Under the pieces are notes generated by a model that searched no databases, was not told where the DNA came from, and saw only the letters and a list, made by a program, of their open reading frames with translations. Source: SCGC-AAA076-P13 sp905478035 (GTDB lineage: Bacteria; Pseudomonadota; Gammaproteobacteria; Magnimaribacterales; D2472). From it: a DNA stretch of 64,000 nucleotides. The position numbers and the translations under genes are program-made. The stretch is from contig OX044367.1 in NCBI GenBank assembly GCA_943846785.1, positions 1-64,000 on the forward strand, given 5' to 3'. The number at the start of each line of letters is the position of its first letter. The stretch's first letter is position 1. This document shows, piece after piece, positions 18,424 to 28,179 of the stretch.

Positions 18424-19819
18424 GCTCATCAAGATATTTGTTGGTAAAAATTTTCCCTGCACTAACCCCATATTGATCAAATGGATTTATTTCTAGCATT
18501 TGGGAGGTTATAAAAGTTCTATGCTCCCATGAGGCGATTAAGTATCCAAGATTAAATGGATTCAATGTTTTTAGTGTAAATAAATTTGTAGGTACGTTTG
18601 AATTTACTTTTTCATGATCCTTTAGGTCAGCATTATCCCCATTAGCTAATAAATTTGCCTGAGCCTGAGACTGAGCAAAAAGTAATTTATTTTTATTCTT
18701 GTAATCTTCAATAGTAAATATATCTGCACATACAGAGGATGTTCCTTGGTGTAGTAACTGAAAATAGGAGTGCTGTGCTGTTGAGCCAAATCCACCAAAA
18801 ACTATTTGACCCGTTTTTTGAAATATTGAATTTTTGTTTGGTTGCTTACCTATTGATTCCATTTCTAAGCTGCTGAGCATAATCATTAAAGTACCTCATT
18901 TTCCAACTATATGTTAGTAAGACTCTTGTCTCTCTATGCATAAAATTGCTATACCAAAGATCACTGAATGAAAGAGTCTTAATAAAATCTTTATACTCGT
19001 TATCATATAAAAGCTGGTTATCTGCCTCTCCGCCACCTTTTAAAAAATCTATAAAATCTTTACCAAGCTCCAAAATTGCAGGAAGTGAAATAGGTGACCA
19101 CATTGAATATCTTCCTCCAATCTCATTGGGAAAAGTAATCATATTATTAAAACCAAGTTCTTTTGCTTTATTTGGTTGAGAGGTTATTGCAATAAAATGA
19201 TCATTAAATTTACAATTTTGTAATATCCAGTTTTTTGCAAGCTCAAGGCTTTGAAGGGTTTCATCTGTGACTAAATGACTTAGATGAAACAATAAAAAAG
19301 GTTTCTTCTTGGACTAACGGCTCAACAGTTTCATTGAACTCAATATGATCTGGCCCTGTTAAAAAAATATGATTGAAATGTCTTGTACTTGAATTAGTTA
19401 AAGTTTCTATAAGAAGCTTAGGGCCCTCAAAAGAACCACCAATACCAATAGTTACAATATTTTTTATACCTTTTCTAAGAGCTTAGTCCTGAGCTCAATG
19501 CAATCCTGGATTGAATTTCTGCAATTTTGTAATAGCTCTTCTGACTGAAAATTATTAGGATTTTCTGAAAAAATATCCGATATACATGATGAAGAGCCGA
19601 CTGTTTTTCTGTTACGTTTATTTCTTCTCCATGAAATAAATCTTTAATACCCTGATCAATATCTAAATCTTTATAGGTTAAATCAAATAAATCAAATATT
19701 TCTTTGTTAAAGCCTTTTAAGAGAGATTTGTAATTTAATGCTTTACTATTAAAAGAGAAGTTAAATATTTCGCCATTAGTATTTTGAGATTTTTCTAGAA
19801 GCTCTTCTTTGATATTCAT
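18413..19819 (-). CDS. pgi: Glucose-6-phosphate isomerase (at least three frameshifts)
   Basis: The N-terminal piece (19475-19819) includes DLFHGEEINVTEKQSALHHV, typical of the Pgi N-terminus. The middle piece (18846-19292) has NNMITFPNEIGGRYSMWSPI with the sugar-phosphate binding loop. The C-terminal piece (18413-18886) has GQIVFGGFGSTAQHSYFQLL and ASWEHRTFITSQMLEINPFD, ending with FTNKYLDEHGG. Breaks lie near 19300-19475 and 18870. Summed length is about 468 residues, shorter than the 549 of E. coli. It interconverts glucose-6-phosphate and fructose-6-phosphate in the cytoplasm. It lies between pyrF and uvrC in the same direction. Confidence 0.93.
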
Positions 19820-19820
19820 A

Positions 19821-20487
19821 TTAATTTATAGAGTTGAATATATTTTTAAGGGCATTTTGGGGATCTGCAGCTTCTGTGATGGCCTTCCTATTACTAAATA
19901 ATTAGCCCCAAGCTCAATAGCCTTTTGTGGTGTCATTACTCTGCTTTGATCATCATCAATCAGACAAGCGTATTCCTGGAGTAATAGAGAGGAGTGACTC
20001 TTTTTGTTTAACTAAATTTAATTCATGAGGAGAGCAAACCACCCCATCAATCCAGCTTGTATAGCAATTTCAAGCATTGCATTTACCTGAGATGCTGCAT
20101 CTCTCTGTATATTATATTTGTATCATCATCAGTCAGGCTTGTAAGAGCGGTAACACCAAATACTTTTATATCTGTTCCATTAACAGCTTCCATTGCAGCT
20201 TTCATCATCTGAAACCCACCTGAGGTATGAATTGTAAGCATATTAATTGGGAGAGCTTTTAGGCCTTCAATTGATTTTTTTACTGTATTTGGGATGTCAT
20301 GCAGCTTTAAGTCTAAAAAAATATCAAAGCCTTTGTTAGATGCATGCAAGATAGCCTCATGCCCAAGAGCATTAAAACTAACACTTCCAACTTTTACCAT
20401 GCAAAGATCTGGATCAAGAGAATCTACAATATTTTTAAAAGCATCTAGATGATACTCATCAACAGCTACGATAATATTTTTAGACAT
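19821..20487 (-). CDS. pyrF: Orotidine 5'-phosphate decarboxylase (frameshifted C-terminal part)
   Basis: The N-terminal 134 residues read cleanly: VDEYHLDAFKNIVDSLDP, the catalytic FDIFLDLKLHDIPNTV, then MLTIHTSGGFQMMKAAME and FGVTALTSLTDDD. After a break near 20100 the tail can still be followed, with ANYLVIGRP and TEAADPQNALKNIFNSIN, ending at TAA 19821-19823. Total is about 222 residues, close to the family length. It converts OMP to UMP, the last step of pyrimidine synthesis. At least two breaks in the last 250 bases. Position after ihfB follows the gammaproteobacterial rpsA-ihfB-pyrF order. Confidence 0.92.
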
Positions 20488-20511
20488 AATTGTTGAATTT
20501 TAAACTATTAG

Positions 20512-20807
20512 CTACTTATCTACTAATGATTTAGAAGGCTTGAAATGCATTGTAGCTGTCTCTCCAAGATAGGAGACTTCTTTTGTTTTAGGGTTGATAA
20601 ACTTTCCTAGGTCTGATATATTTTTTTGAAAAAGTACCAAACCCTCTAATTTCAACTTTATCATCGAATGCAACAGCATCAACAATAGACTCTAATATAG
20701 AATCTATTGCTAATGAAATTTGTGATTTAGTGAGGTGTGGAAATTGCTTTAGTTAAAGCTGATTCAATATCTGAACGGTTATAAGTTTGTTGCTTATTAC
20801 TACTCAC
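20512..20807 (-). CDS. ihfB: Integration host factor beta-type DNA-binding protein (two frameshifts)
   Basis: Hand translation from GTG 20805-20807 gives QQTYNRSDIESALTKAIS, then after a break near 20745 LTKSQISLAIDSILESIVDA and FDDKVEIRGFGTFSKK. After a second near 20630 comes KFINPKTKEVSYLGETATMH, ending FKPSKSLVDK at TAG 20512-20514. Length is about 97 residues. The pattern is that of HU/IHF proteins, and its position directly after rpsA makes it IhfB. The GTG start lies inside the rpsA end, so translation is probably coupled. It bends DNA with IhfA in replication, recombination and transcription. Confidence 0.85.
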
Positions 20808-22110
20808 TCAACTTTAATGAAATTCTTTCTCTTTCTGCATCAACTGCAAAAACTATACACTCTAATTTATCGCCTTTTTTGATATTCTTCTAATGCATCT
20901 TTTGGATCATCATCATCAGAAATATCAGAAAGGTGAATTAATCCATCGATATCACCCTCTAAGCCAACAAAGATTCCAAAATCTGTTATTGATTTAATAT
21001 GCCCATCAACTTTATCGCCGATACCATATTTATTAGAGAATTCAGTCCATGGATTAGCTTTAGTTTGCTTAAGACCTAGAGAAATTCTTCTTTTATCATG
21101 ATCTATTTCAAGAATCATAACTTTAATCTTTTGCTCCATCTCTACAACTTTTGAAGGATGAATATTTTTGCTAGTCCAATCAAGCTCTGATAGATGAATA
21201 AGGCCTTCTATTCCTTCTTCTAATTGAGCAAAACAGCCGTAGTCAGTAATATTTGAAACTGAAGCCTCATAAACACCACCAACAGCATAATTACTTTCAA
21301 CATTTTCCCAAGGATCATTTTGAATTTGTTTTAGACCTAAAGAAACTCTAAGTTTTTCTTTATCAAAACTTAAAATCTTAACATCAATCTCATCACCAAG
21401 ACTAAGAATTCTGCTGGGTTAGTAACTCTTGACCAAGATATATCTGTATATGTGAAGTAAGCCATCAAGTCCACCTAGATCTACGAAAGCGCCGTAATCA
21501 GTGATGTTTTTAACAACACCTCTAACAATTTGACCTTCTTCTAAGATTTTTGAGAAGCTCAACTTTAACAGCTGAATTATTTTTTTCAAGAACAGCTTTT
21601 CTTGAAAGAACAACATTATTTCTTTTGTAATCAAGTTTGATTACTTTGAATTCTTGTACTGTATTTTCAATGTCTGGTGCCTCTTTTACAGGTCTAACAT
21701 CAACTAAGGATCCAGGTAAGAATGCTTTAACAACTTCTACCTCTACTGCGAAGCCACCTTTAACTCTGTTATGAATTTTACCAGTAACAAACTCTCCAGT
21801 TTCTAGTGCTTCTTCAAGCATTTTCCAGGTTGATATTTTTCTTGCCTTTTCTCTTGAAATTCTTGTTTCTCCATAACCGTCTTCAACGGCCTCTAGAGCA
21901 ACTTCTACCTCATCTCCAACGACGATACTTACCTCGCCTTCATTATTTCTAAATTCATCAAGAGATACTACTCCTTCTGATTTTAATCCTACATGGACTG
22001 TTACCCAGTCATTATCTACGTCTAATACAACTCCAGATACTATTGATCCGGGTTGCATATCTAAGTGTGCTTAAACTTTCATCTAGTAAAGCTGCAAATG
22101 ATTCTGTCAT
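20800..22110 (-). CDS. rpsA: 30S ribosomal protein S1, five-domain form (several frameshifts)
   Basis: Starts at ATG 22108-22110 (MTESFAALLDESL). Five S1 repeats follow: IVSGVVLDVDNDWVTVHVG; FVTGKIHNRVKGGFAVEVE; GQIVRGVVKNITDYGAFVDL; ASVSNITDYGCFAQLEEG; GHIKSITDFGIFVGLEGD. It ends with AVDAERERISLKLSE and TAG 20800-20802, which matches the end of domain 5 in E. coli. The sixth S1 domain and C-terminal tail are absent, so the protein is about 436 residues instead of 557. Breaks lie near 22060, 21540, 21425 and 20880. S1 helps the 30S subunit bind mRNA leaders. Confidence 0.93.
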
Positions 22111-22763
22111 TTATTAAATTCCTTTTTTGTGAGCTTTTTAGTAAAACTCAGTACTTCGTCAAGAGACATTTATGAAGAATCAATTACTATCTGAATCTTC
22201 TGCAGGAATCAATGGGGATATGTTCTTGTTCTGTCCTTAAATCTCTCTCTTCAATGTCTGCAATCAGATCGGGCATATTAACTTCTTGTCCACGATTCTG
22301 CAACTCTAAATATCTTCTTTTTGCTCTTACTTCTGCAGATGCTTCAAGAAATATTTTTAATCTTGCATCTGGAAAGACTACTGTTCCCATATCTCTTCCA
22401 TCAGCAACCAAACCTCTTCCGAATAAAAGACTCTTTGAATATCTAGCAAATTTTTTCTAGTATTCTAGTGCCTTATTTGAGCAAGCTGATTTTTGCTGTT
22501 TTTTCTGTTCTAGTTATGGTAATTTCTTCTGTATCTTTCAAAACATTTATACCATCTGATCAGAAATAAATGATATTTGCTCGCTTATATTTTTTCCTAT
22601 TTCTTCGTGATTACCACTTATGCTAAATAAATAAGCATAAACTCTGTAAAGCAAGACCGCTATCAAGAATATTAAAATCTAAATTCTTAGCTAATGTTCT
22701 TGATAAAGAGCCTTTCCCAGATGCAGAAGGACCATCGATCGTAATAATATTATCCATTTCCAT
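22107..22763 (-). CDS. cmk: Cytidylate kinase (several frameshifts)
   Basis: Starts at ATG 22761-22763 or 22755-22757 with IITIDGPSASGKGSLSRTLA, the P-loop. After breaks near 22640 and 22560 the long readable piece is VADGRDMGTVVFPDARLKIF followed by EASAEVRAKRRYLELQNRG, the (d)CMP-kinase core. The tail IPIDSCRRFR breaks near 22195, and the most likely stop is TGA 22107-22109, overlapping the rpsA ATG. Length is about 219 residues. It phosphorylates CMP and dCMP. The aroA-cmk-rpsA order is conserved in the class. Confidence 0.9.
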
Positions 22764-22765
22764 AT

Positions 22766-24149
22766 TTAACCTAATTTATTCATGTTCTCAAAAAACTTGG
22801 GAATGAGGTAAATATATTTTTACAATTCTTAACAATAATATCCTTTTCAGACTCTAAGGCTTGCAATCAAAAAACTCATTGCAATTCTATGATCATCCAA
22901 ACGAATCATTTCAGGCTGTCACTGGAATATTTCTCTTACCCTTGAATTTTAATTCCATCTTCTACAATATCATGTTGACATTAAGTATTTGGAAACCAGC
23001 ATGCAATTGCTGCTAGTCGATCTGACTCTTTTACTCGTAAGCTCTTCTGCATCCTTAATAGTAGTTTTCCCTCAGCAAATGAGGCAGCAATACTTAAAAT
23101 TGGTATTTCATCGATAATATTAGGAATGATGTCGCCACCTATATCAATACCTTGTAAGTTTAGAAGATTTAACAGATAAGTCTCCAACATCTTCATTACA
23201 CTCAGTTGATTGATTCAATATTTCTATTTTGCTCCCATTGATTGAACACTTTAATTAATCCAGACCTTGTTGGATTTAAGCCAACATTTTTATTAAGATT
23301 TCGATTCTTTTGCAATAAGGCCTGCAACTATTAAAAATGCAGCTGATGAAAAGTCTCCAACAACTTCATAGTGATCTTTTGAGATAAGTTTTGTTGTGAA
23401 GAGTAATTCTTTACCCTCACCTTCTTTTGTATGACTCAATATTCCACCAAAATAATTAATCATTCTTTCTGTATGATTTCTTGTTGGATGTTTTTCAATA
23501 ACAGTAACTTTTTTATTTGCAGCTAAAGCAGCTAGAATTATTGAAGATTTAACTTGAGCACTTGCACTGGCATATCATATAAAAATTATCCTTAATATCT
23601 TCCTTTTCTGGATTTTTAGGAGGAGTTCCTTCTGAGCATGTCAACTATTAGCTCCCATTTCATTTAGTGGATTAGCTACTCTTAGCATAGGTCTTTTAGA
23701 TAAAGACTCATCGCCAACAAGGGTAGCTTCGAATATCTAAACTGGAAATTAAACCCATTAATAATCTTATTCCTGTTCCAGAGTTGCCTAAATCAATACT
23801 CGATTTAGGAGATAATGAATGGCTACATCCCTTTTAGAAATTATGCATTAGTTCCATTAATATTTATTGATGAGCCTATTTGATTTAAAGCCATTGCAGT
23901 AGATATTGGGATCTTCTCCATTAAGAAAGCCTTTAATGGAAATATCTTCATTAATAGAGAGCCTATAATCACAATTCTCTGAGAGATTGATTTATCACCA
24001 GGACATAAACTTCACCTGATAGGTGCTGAGTTACTTTTTGCTAAAAGATTCAAAAGGCTATCTTCTTTATATTTTTTAATATCTTCTAACTCTTTCTTTA
24101 ATAGATCTGAATGAGAAAATACCTCAGGAAGTTCTTTTGTCTTTGTCAT
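22766..24149 (-). CDS. aroA: 3-phosphoshikimate 1-carboxyvinyltransferase (many frameshifts)
   Basis: This is one of the most damaged genes. Recognisable pieces are LSGEVYVPGDKSIS near 24020, and near 23000-23190 DIIPNIIDEIPILSIAASFA followed by LRVKESDRLAAIA, the EPSP-synthase signature. The end is IPKFFENMNKLG with TAA 22766-22768. It makes 5-enolpyruvylshikimate-3-phosphate in the shikimate pathway. ATG 24147-24149 opens a readable stretch (ELPEVFSHSDLLKKELEDIK) of about 40 residues before the EPSP-synthase domain. That could be an aroA extension or the linker of a TyrA-AroA fusion, known from Pseudomonas-type genomes. The exact start is therefore uncertain. Confidence 0.88.
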
Positions 24150-24923
24150 TAACTCTAGAGGTTATTAATTGAAGCTGGAAACTTGCTAATGATTTAATAA
24201 TATTTTTATCATTTAACTTCAAAAATATCTCTCCACATTTCTGGGTTAGAGCCACTAATCCTAATAAATTCTTTTAAGCCGCCCCCAACATTATCTTTAA
24301 CATCTTTTGAGACAATCTAATAGAATCAATTAAGGCATATGAAATTAAATGAGGAAGATGGCTTGTCATGGCAAACATCAAATCATGATCTTTTACAGAC
24401 ATCTCAGAAACTCTCATCTGTCAAACAAATTTCCAAAAATCTTCAAGCCTTTGGGTATGTTTTCTTTCAGCATTGAAAGGGTTGCATATTACTGTTTTCT
24501 TGCCAGTGAAAAAGTTTTCATCGCCCACTTGATATTCCTGATTTATCAGAACCAGCAATGGGATGAGATAAGAACTATATTGGTAAATCTTTATACAATA
24601 GATGGTTCTTAACACTAGAGGTATCTGTAATAGTTGTCTGTGTATTCCAAAGCTGTTGAATGTATTAATTATATTCTTTGTAGCTTCTGGTGATACTGCT
24701 ATAACTATAAGATCTATATAAGAGGTTAATTCTTTATTATTTATTGTCTTCTAATAGAATCAAAACTCTCATCAATAATTTTATTATTCTATGCATATTG
24801 AAGACTTTTATCATCTATATCAAAACCATGAACTTTTATATCCTTTTTCTTTAGAAGCTTTTGCAATAGATGATCCAATTAAGCCTAGTCCAATGACTAG
24901 TATTTCTTTACATTAGTATTCAT
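24150..24923 (-). CDS. tyrA: Prephenate dehydrogenase family protein (many frameshifts)
   Basis: No long open frame remains, but hand translation from ATG 24921-24923 gives ILVIGLGLIGSSIAKASKEK, the NAD(P) fold, then VHGFDIDDKSLQYA, DLIVIAVSPEATKNI and TDTSSVK. Downstream comes SHPIAGSDKSGI, the prephenate dehydrogenase signature, and near 24250 SGSNPEMW. It oxidises prephenate to 4-hydroxyphenylpyruvate (or arogenate to tyrosine). It overlaps the hisC stop by 11 bases. The C-terminal end is not resolved, and it may run on into aroA as a fusion. Confidence 0.82.
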
Positions 24924-26016
24924 AAAACTGACCAAGTTTTAACAAGAAATAATCATTCTCATCTTTGGTGCCAACTGTAACTCTTATAAATTCAGGCATA
25001 TCATATAAGAGCAATTGGTCGAACAATAACACCTTCTTTCATAAGTTCTGTAAATAATTCTATCAGCTTAAAATTGCCTTTAAATGCAATGAAAGTTTCC
25101 ATGAGAAGGAATGCATTCCAATCCCATTCATTAACTAGTCATTAAGATAGCTCTCTTTGCTTGAGATTTAATTCAATGCTTTTATTGAATATGTTCATGT
25201 CAAGAATTGCTAGACATGCTGCATTCTTGAGCAATGAGCATTAGAATTAAAAGGTTGTCTTATTTTATTTAATACTCTATTCATAATTTTTATTAGCCAA
25301 GCCATATCCAATTCTAAGACTTGCTAAACCTTGAATCTTTGAAAAAGTTTTTGTAACTAATAAATTTGATACTTATCTAAGAAGTTCAGTTTATCTACAT
25401 GTAATCTTTCTCGTAACATACTCAAAATATGCTAAATCTAAGAATGACAAGAACAGATGATGGAATGCTCTTCATCATAGACATAAATCATTATGCGTAT
25501 TGTATGTTCCTGTGGGATTATTTGGGTTGGCAATAAACAAACTCTTGTATGATCTTCATATAATCTTGGAAATTCATTAAGAGCATGTGTCCAATTCTTG
25601 TTGGAACTTCAATAATCTTTGAGCCACTAGACTTGAGTCACTATCTTATATACAGCAAATGCATGCTTTGACATTAGGGCGCTTGTATCTTTATTTAAAA
25701 AAGCCCTTGCAGCTAACTCAAGAACTTCATTAGAGCCATTGCCTATAATTATATTTTCAGGATCAAGTACTCATGATTTGCAATCAATGCTTTTAATTTC
25801 TTTGAATCTCCATCAGGATATAAGATGCAAATCATCATTATGAGTTTTTAATGCTTTTACAGCTTCTGGTGATGGACCAAGTGGATTTTCATTGCTAGCA
25901 AGCTTAACAACTTTTTCTGGTTTATATTCTGCAACTACTTCATCAATTGACCTTCCGGGTTCATATGGGTGGAGGTCTGTAATACCTTTATTTAAATGTT
26001 CAAAGAGATTGCTCAT
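24913..26016 (-). CDS. hisC: Histidinol-phosphate/aromatic aminotransferase (many frameshifts)
   Basis: The N-terminal 62 residues are clean: LHPYEPGRSIDEVVAEYKPE then LASNENPLGPSPEAVKAL, the start of HisC-type class II aminotransferases. Further on, hand translation finds the PLP-lysine segment LVTKTFSKIQGLASLRIGYG (around 25310-25375) and the end PEFIRVTVGTKDENDYFLLK, closing at TAA 24913-24915. Length is about 367 residues. Between pheA and tyrA the enzyme probably also serves phenylalanine/tyrosine transamination, as HisC2-type proteins do in this operon. I see six or more breaks in about 850 bases. Confidence 0.88.
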
Positions 26017-27100
26017 ATATGTTGAGGATACGAACCAAGAACTCTAACTAAAGATCCTGTTGACCTTACCTCTTTAATAGCTAACTTTAACTTATTATCA
26101 AACTGATGACCTTCGCAATCAACAAAGAAATCATGCGAATCAATATTTCCTCTTGATGGTCTGGTCTCAATTTTACTTAGATTAATTTTTCTTTTTTCAA
26201 AAGGTCGTAATATGTTTATTAATGCTCCAGGATTGTTAACAGTTTGAATTAGGAAAGATGTCTTGTCTTTACCAGTGGACAATATTTCTTTTGACCAATA
26301 ACTAAGAATCTTGTTTTATTTTCAGAATAATCTTGAATATTACTTTTTTGGAGTTTAAGTTTATATTTCTCTATAGCCAAAGAATTAACTATGCAGAGAA
26401 TATTTTTATTTTCTTTTGCATACTTAGCTGCTACTGCTGAGCTTGGCATTTCTAACCTTTTAATAGATCCAATATTTTTTTCAATCCATTTACTACATTG
26501 ACCCAGAGCCTGAGGGTGAGAAGCAATTGCAAAAGCATCCTTAAGATCAAACTTATTTCCTGAGGCGAGTTGATGGTCAATATTTAAATATATTTCGCCA
26601 ATAATAGAAATATTTTCATTATCAGCTAGGCAGTTTAATGTAGTATTAATTACTCCCTCAGATGAATTCTCAACTGGAACAACACCTATATCGGTATCTC
26701 CATTAATTACTTGATAGAAGACATCATCTATTGTTGGTGATGGAATTCGGGAAACTAATGAACCAAAATGATTATCAACAGCAGCCTCAGAATGAGTTCC
26801 CTCTGGTCCTAAATATGATATTTTAAGTGCTTCTTCTAAGGATAAACAGCCTGAAATTAATTCTTTATAAATACTCCTTACTTTAGTATTTGATAAAGCG
26901 CCATTTTCATTTGCTTTTAATATATTTCTTAAGATATTGGCTTCTCGATCAGGCTTATAGAAAGATGTATTTGGACTAATTTTTGATTTAATTTTTCCTA
27001 TATCTACAGCCAATGAAGCTCTGCGTTGAATTAATTTTAATAAATCAGAATCTATCTTATCTATCTTAGATCTTAAATTTTTTAACTTATCTTTACTCAT
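26013..27100 (-). CDS. pheA: Chorismate mutase / prephenate dehydratase (one frameshift)
   Basis: A bifunctional P-protein of about 362 residues. Residues 1-90 are the AroQ-type chorismate mutase (LRSKIDKIDSDLLKLIQRRA). From about 95 is the prephenate dehydratase domain (ISYLGPEGTHSEAAV, VPVENSSEGVI, NKTRFLVIG). The last 85 residues are the ACT regulatory domain (NNPGALINILRPFEKRKINL, IETRPSRG), which senses phenylalanine in this family. One break near 26280 separates the dehydratase and ACT pieces; it is the last clear frameshift of the damaged region. Three bases from serC and four-base overlap with hisC point to one operon. Confidence 0.95.
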
Positions 27101-27102
27101 TT

Positions 27103-28179
27103 TTAGCCATATTTTGCTTCAAAGACTTTCATAAAGTCTATAAGCTGATTTACACCCTCTACAGGCATAGCATTATATATACTAGCCCTCATTCCGCCAA
27201 CTGACCTATGGCCTTTCAAATTTAAGAGTCCTTCCTGCTCGGCTTCTTCTAAAAATTTGGTATCCAGATTGCTGTCAGCAAGAATAAATGGAATATTCAT
27301 AATTGATCTATTTTCAACTGAGACTGGATTAGTATAAAAACTTGAATTATCGATATAGGCATATAAAGATGAAGCCTTTCTATGATTTTGTTCACGAAAA
27401 AAATCTAAGCCTCCTGATTTTTTAATCCACTTAAAAACCTTACCAGCCATATACCATGAAAACGTTGGAGGTGTATTTAGCATTGAATCTGATTCTGAAT
27501 GTTTTGAGTACCTTAGAATATTGGGCAGGCTTTCATTTTCCATACTCATTAATTCTTTTTCAATTACTACCATGGTTAATCCAGCTGGACCTATATTTTT
27601 TTGAGCTCCTGCATAAATTAAAGAAAATTTAGATACATCAATAGGCTCACTAAGAATTACAGATGACATATCTGCAATAAGAGGCTTGTTTAATGTTGGT
27701 GGTGCATGTATAGCAACACCTTGAATTGTTTCATTGGGGCAATAGTGCACATATGCAGCGTCTTTAGTTATTGCCCAACTATCAGGACTAGGTGCACTAG
27801 TAAAGCCTGAGTCTTCAGAAGAAGCTATGGTATTTATACTGGTAACTTTTGATGCTTCAGATACAGCTTTTTTTGACCATGAACCTGACACAATATAATC
27901 AGCAGAAGCCTCTTTGCTTCCAAAATTTAATGGGACCATGGCAAATTGATGAGTAGCACCACCTTGAAGAAATAAAACATCATGGGATTCAGGTATATTT
28001 AATATATCTTTAAAATCCTGTTTGGCTTCAGTAGCAACACCATCATAAATTTTTGATCGATGACTCATTTCCATGATAGACATGCCAGAATCACCCCACT
28101 CCAAGAGCTCTTCTTTTACTTCAGCAAGTACTTCTTCAGATATTACTGCGGGGCCAGCGCAGAAGTTCCACTTACGCAC
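27103..28179 (-). CDS. serC: Phosphoserine aminotransferase
   Basis: Intact, 358 residues. It begins RKWNFCAGPAVISEEVLAEV. The PLP-binding lysine lies in YAGAQKNIGPAGLTMVVI, and GHRSVGGMRASIYNAMP marks the C-terminus. It transaminates 3-phosphohydroxypyruvate in serine synthesis and has a side role in vitamin B6 synthesis. It shares one base with the gyrA stop. The gyrA-serC-pheA order is conserved in many gammaproteobacteria. Confidence 0.97.
   Translation of the reverse strand: MRKWNFCAGPAVISEEVLAEVKEELLEWGDSGMSIMEMSHRSKIYDGVATEAKQDFKDILNIPESHDVLFLQGGATHQFAMVPLNFGSKEASADYIVSGSWSKKAVSEASKVTSINTIASSEDSGFTSAPSPDSWAITKDAAYVHYCPNETIQGVAIHAPPTLNKPLIADMSSVILSEPIDVSKFSLIYAGAQKNIGPAGLTMVVIEKELMSMENESLPNILRYSKHSESDSMLNTPPTFSWYMAGKVFKWIKKSGGLDFFREQNHRKASSLYAYIDNSSFYTNPVSVENRSIMNIPFILADSNLDTKFLEEAEQEGLLNLKGHRSVGGMRASIYNAMPVEGVNQLIDFMKVFEAKYG

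Noticed and set aside
11140..26300. Programmed frameshifting or mass pseudogenisation as the cause of split genes
   Set aside because: Breaks are too many, occur in essential genes, lack consistent slippery motifs and favour homopolymers; sequence error explains them better.
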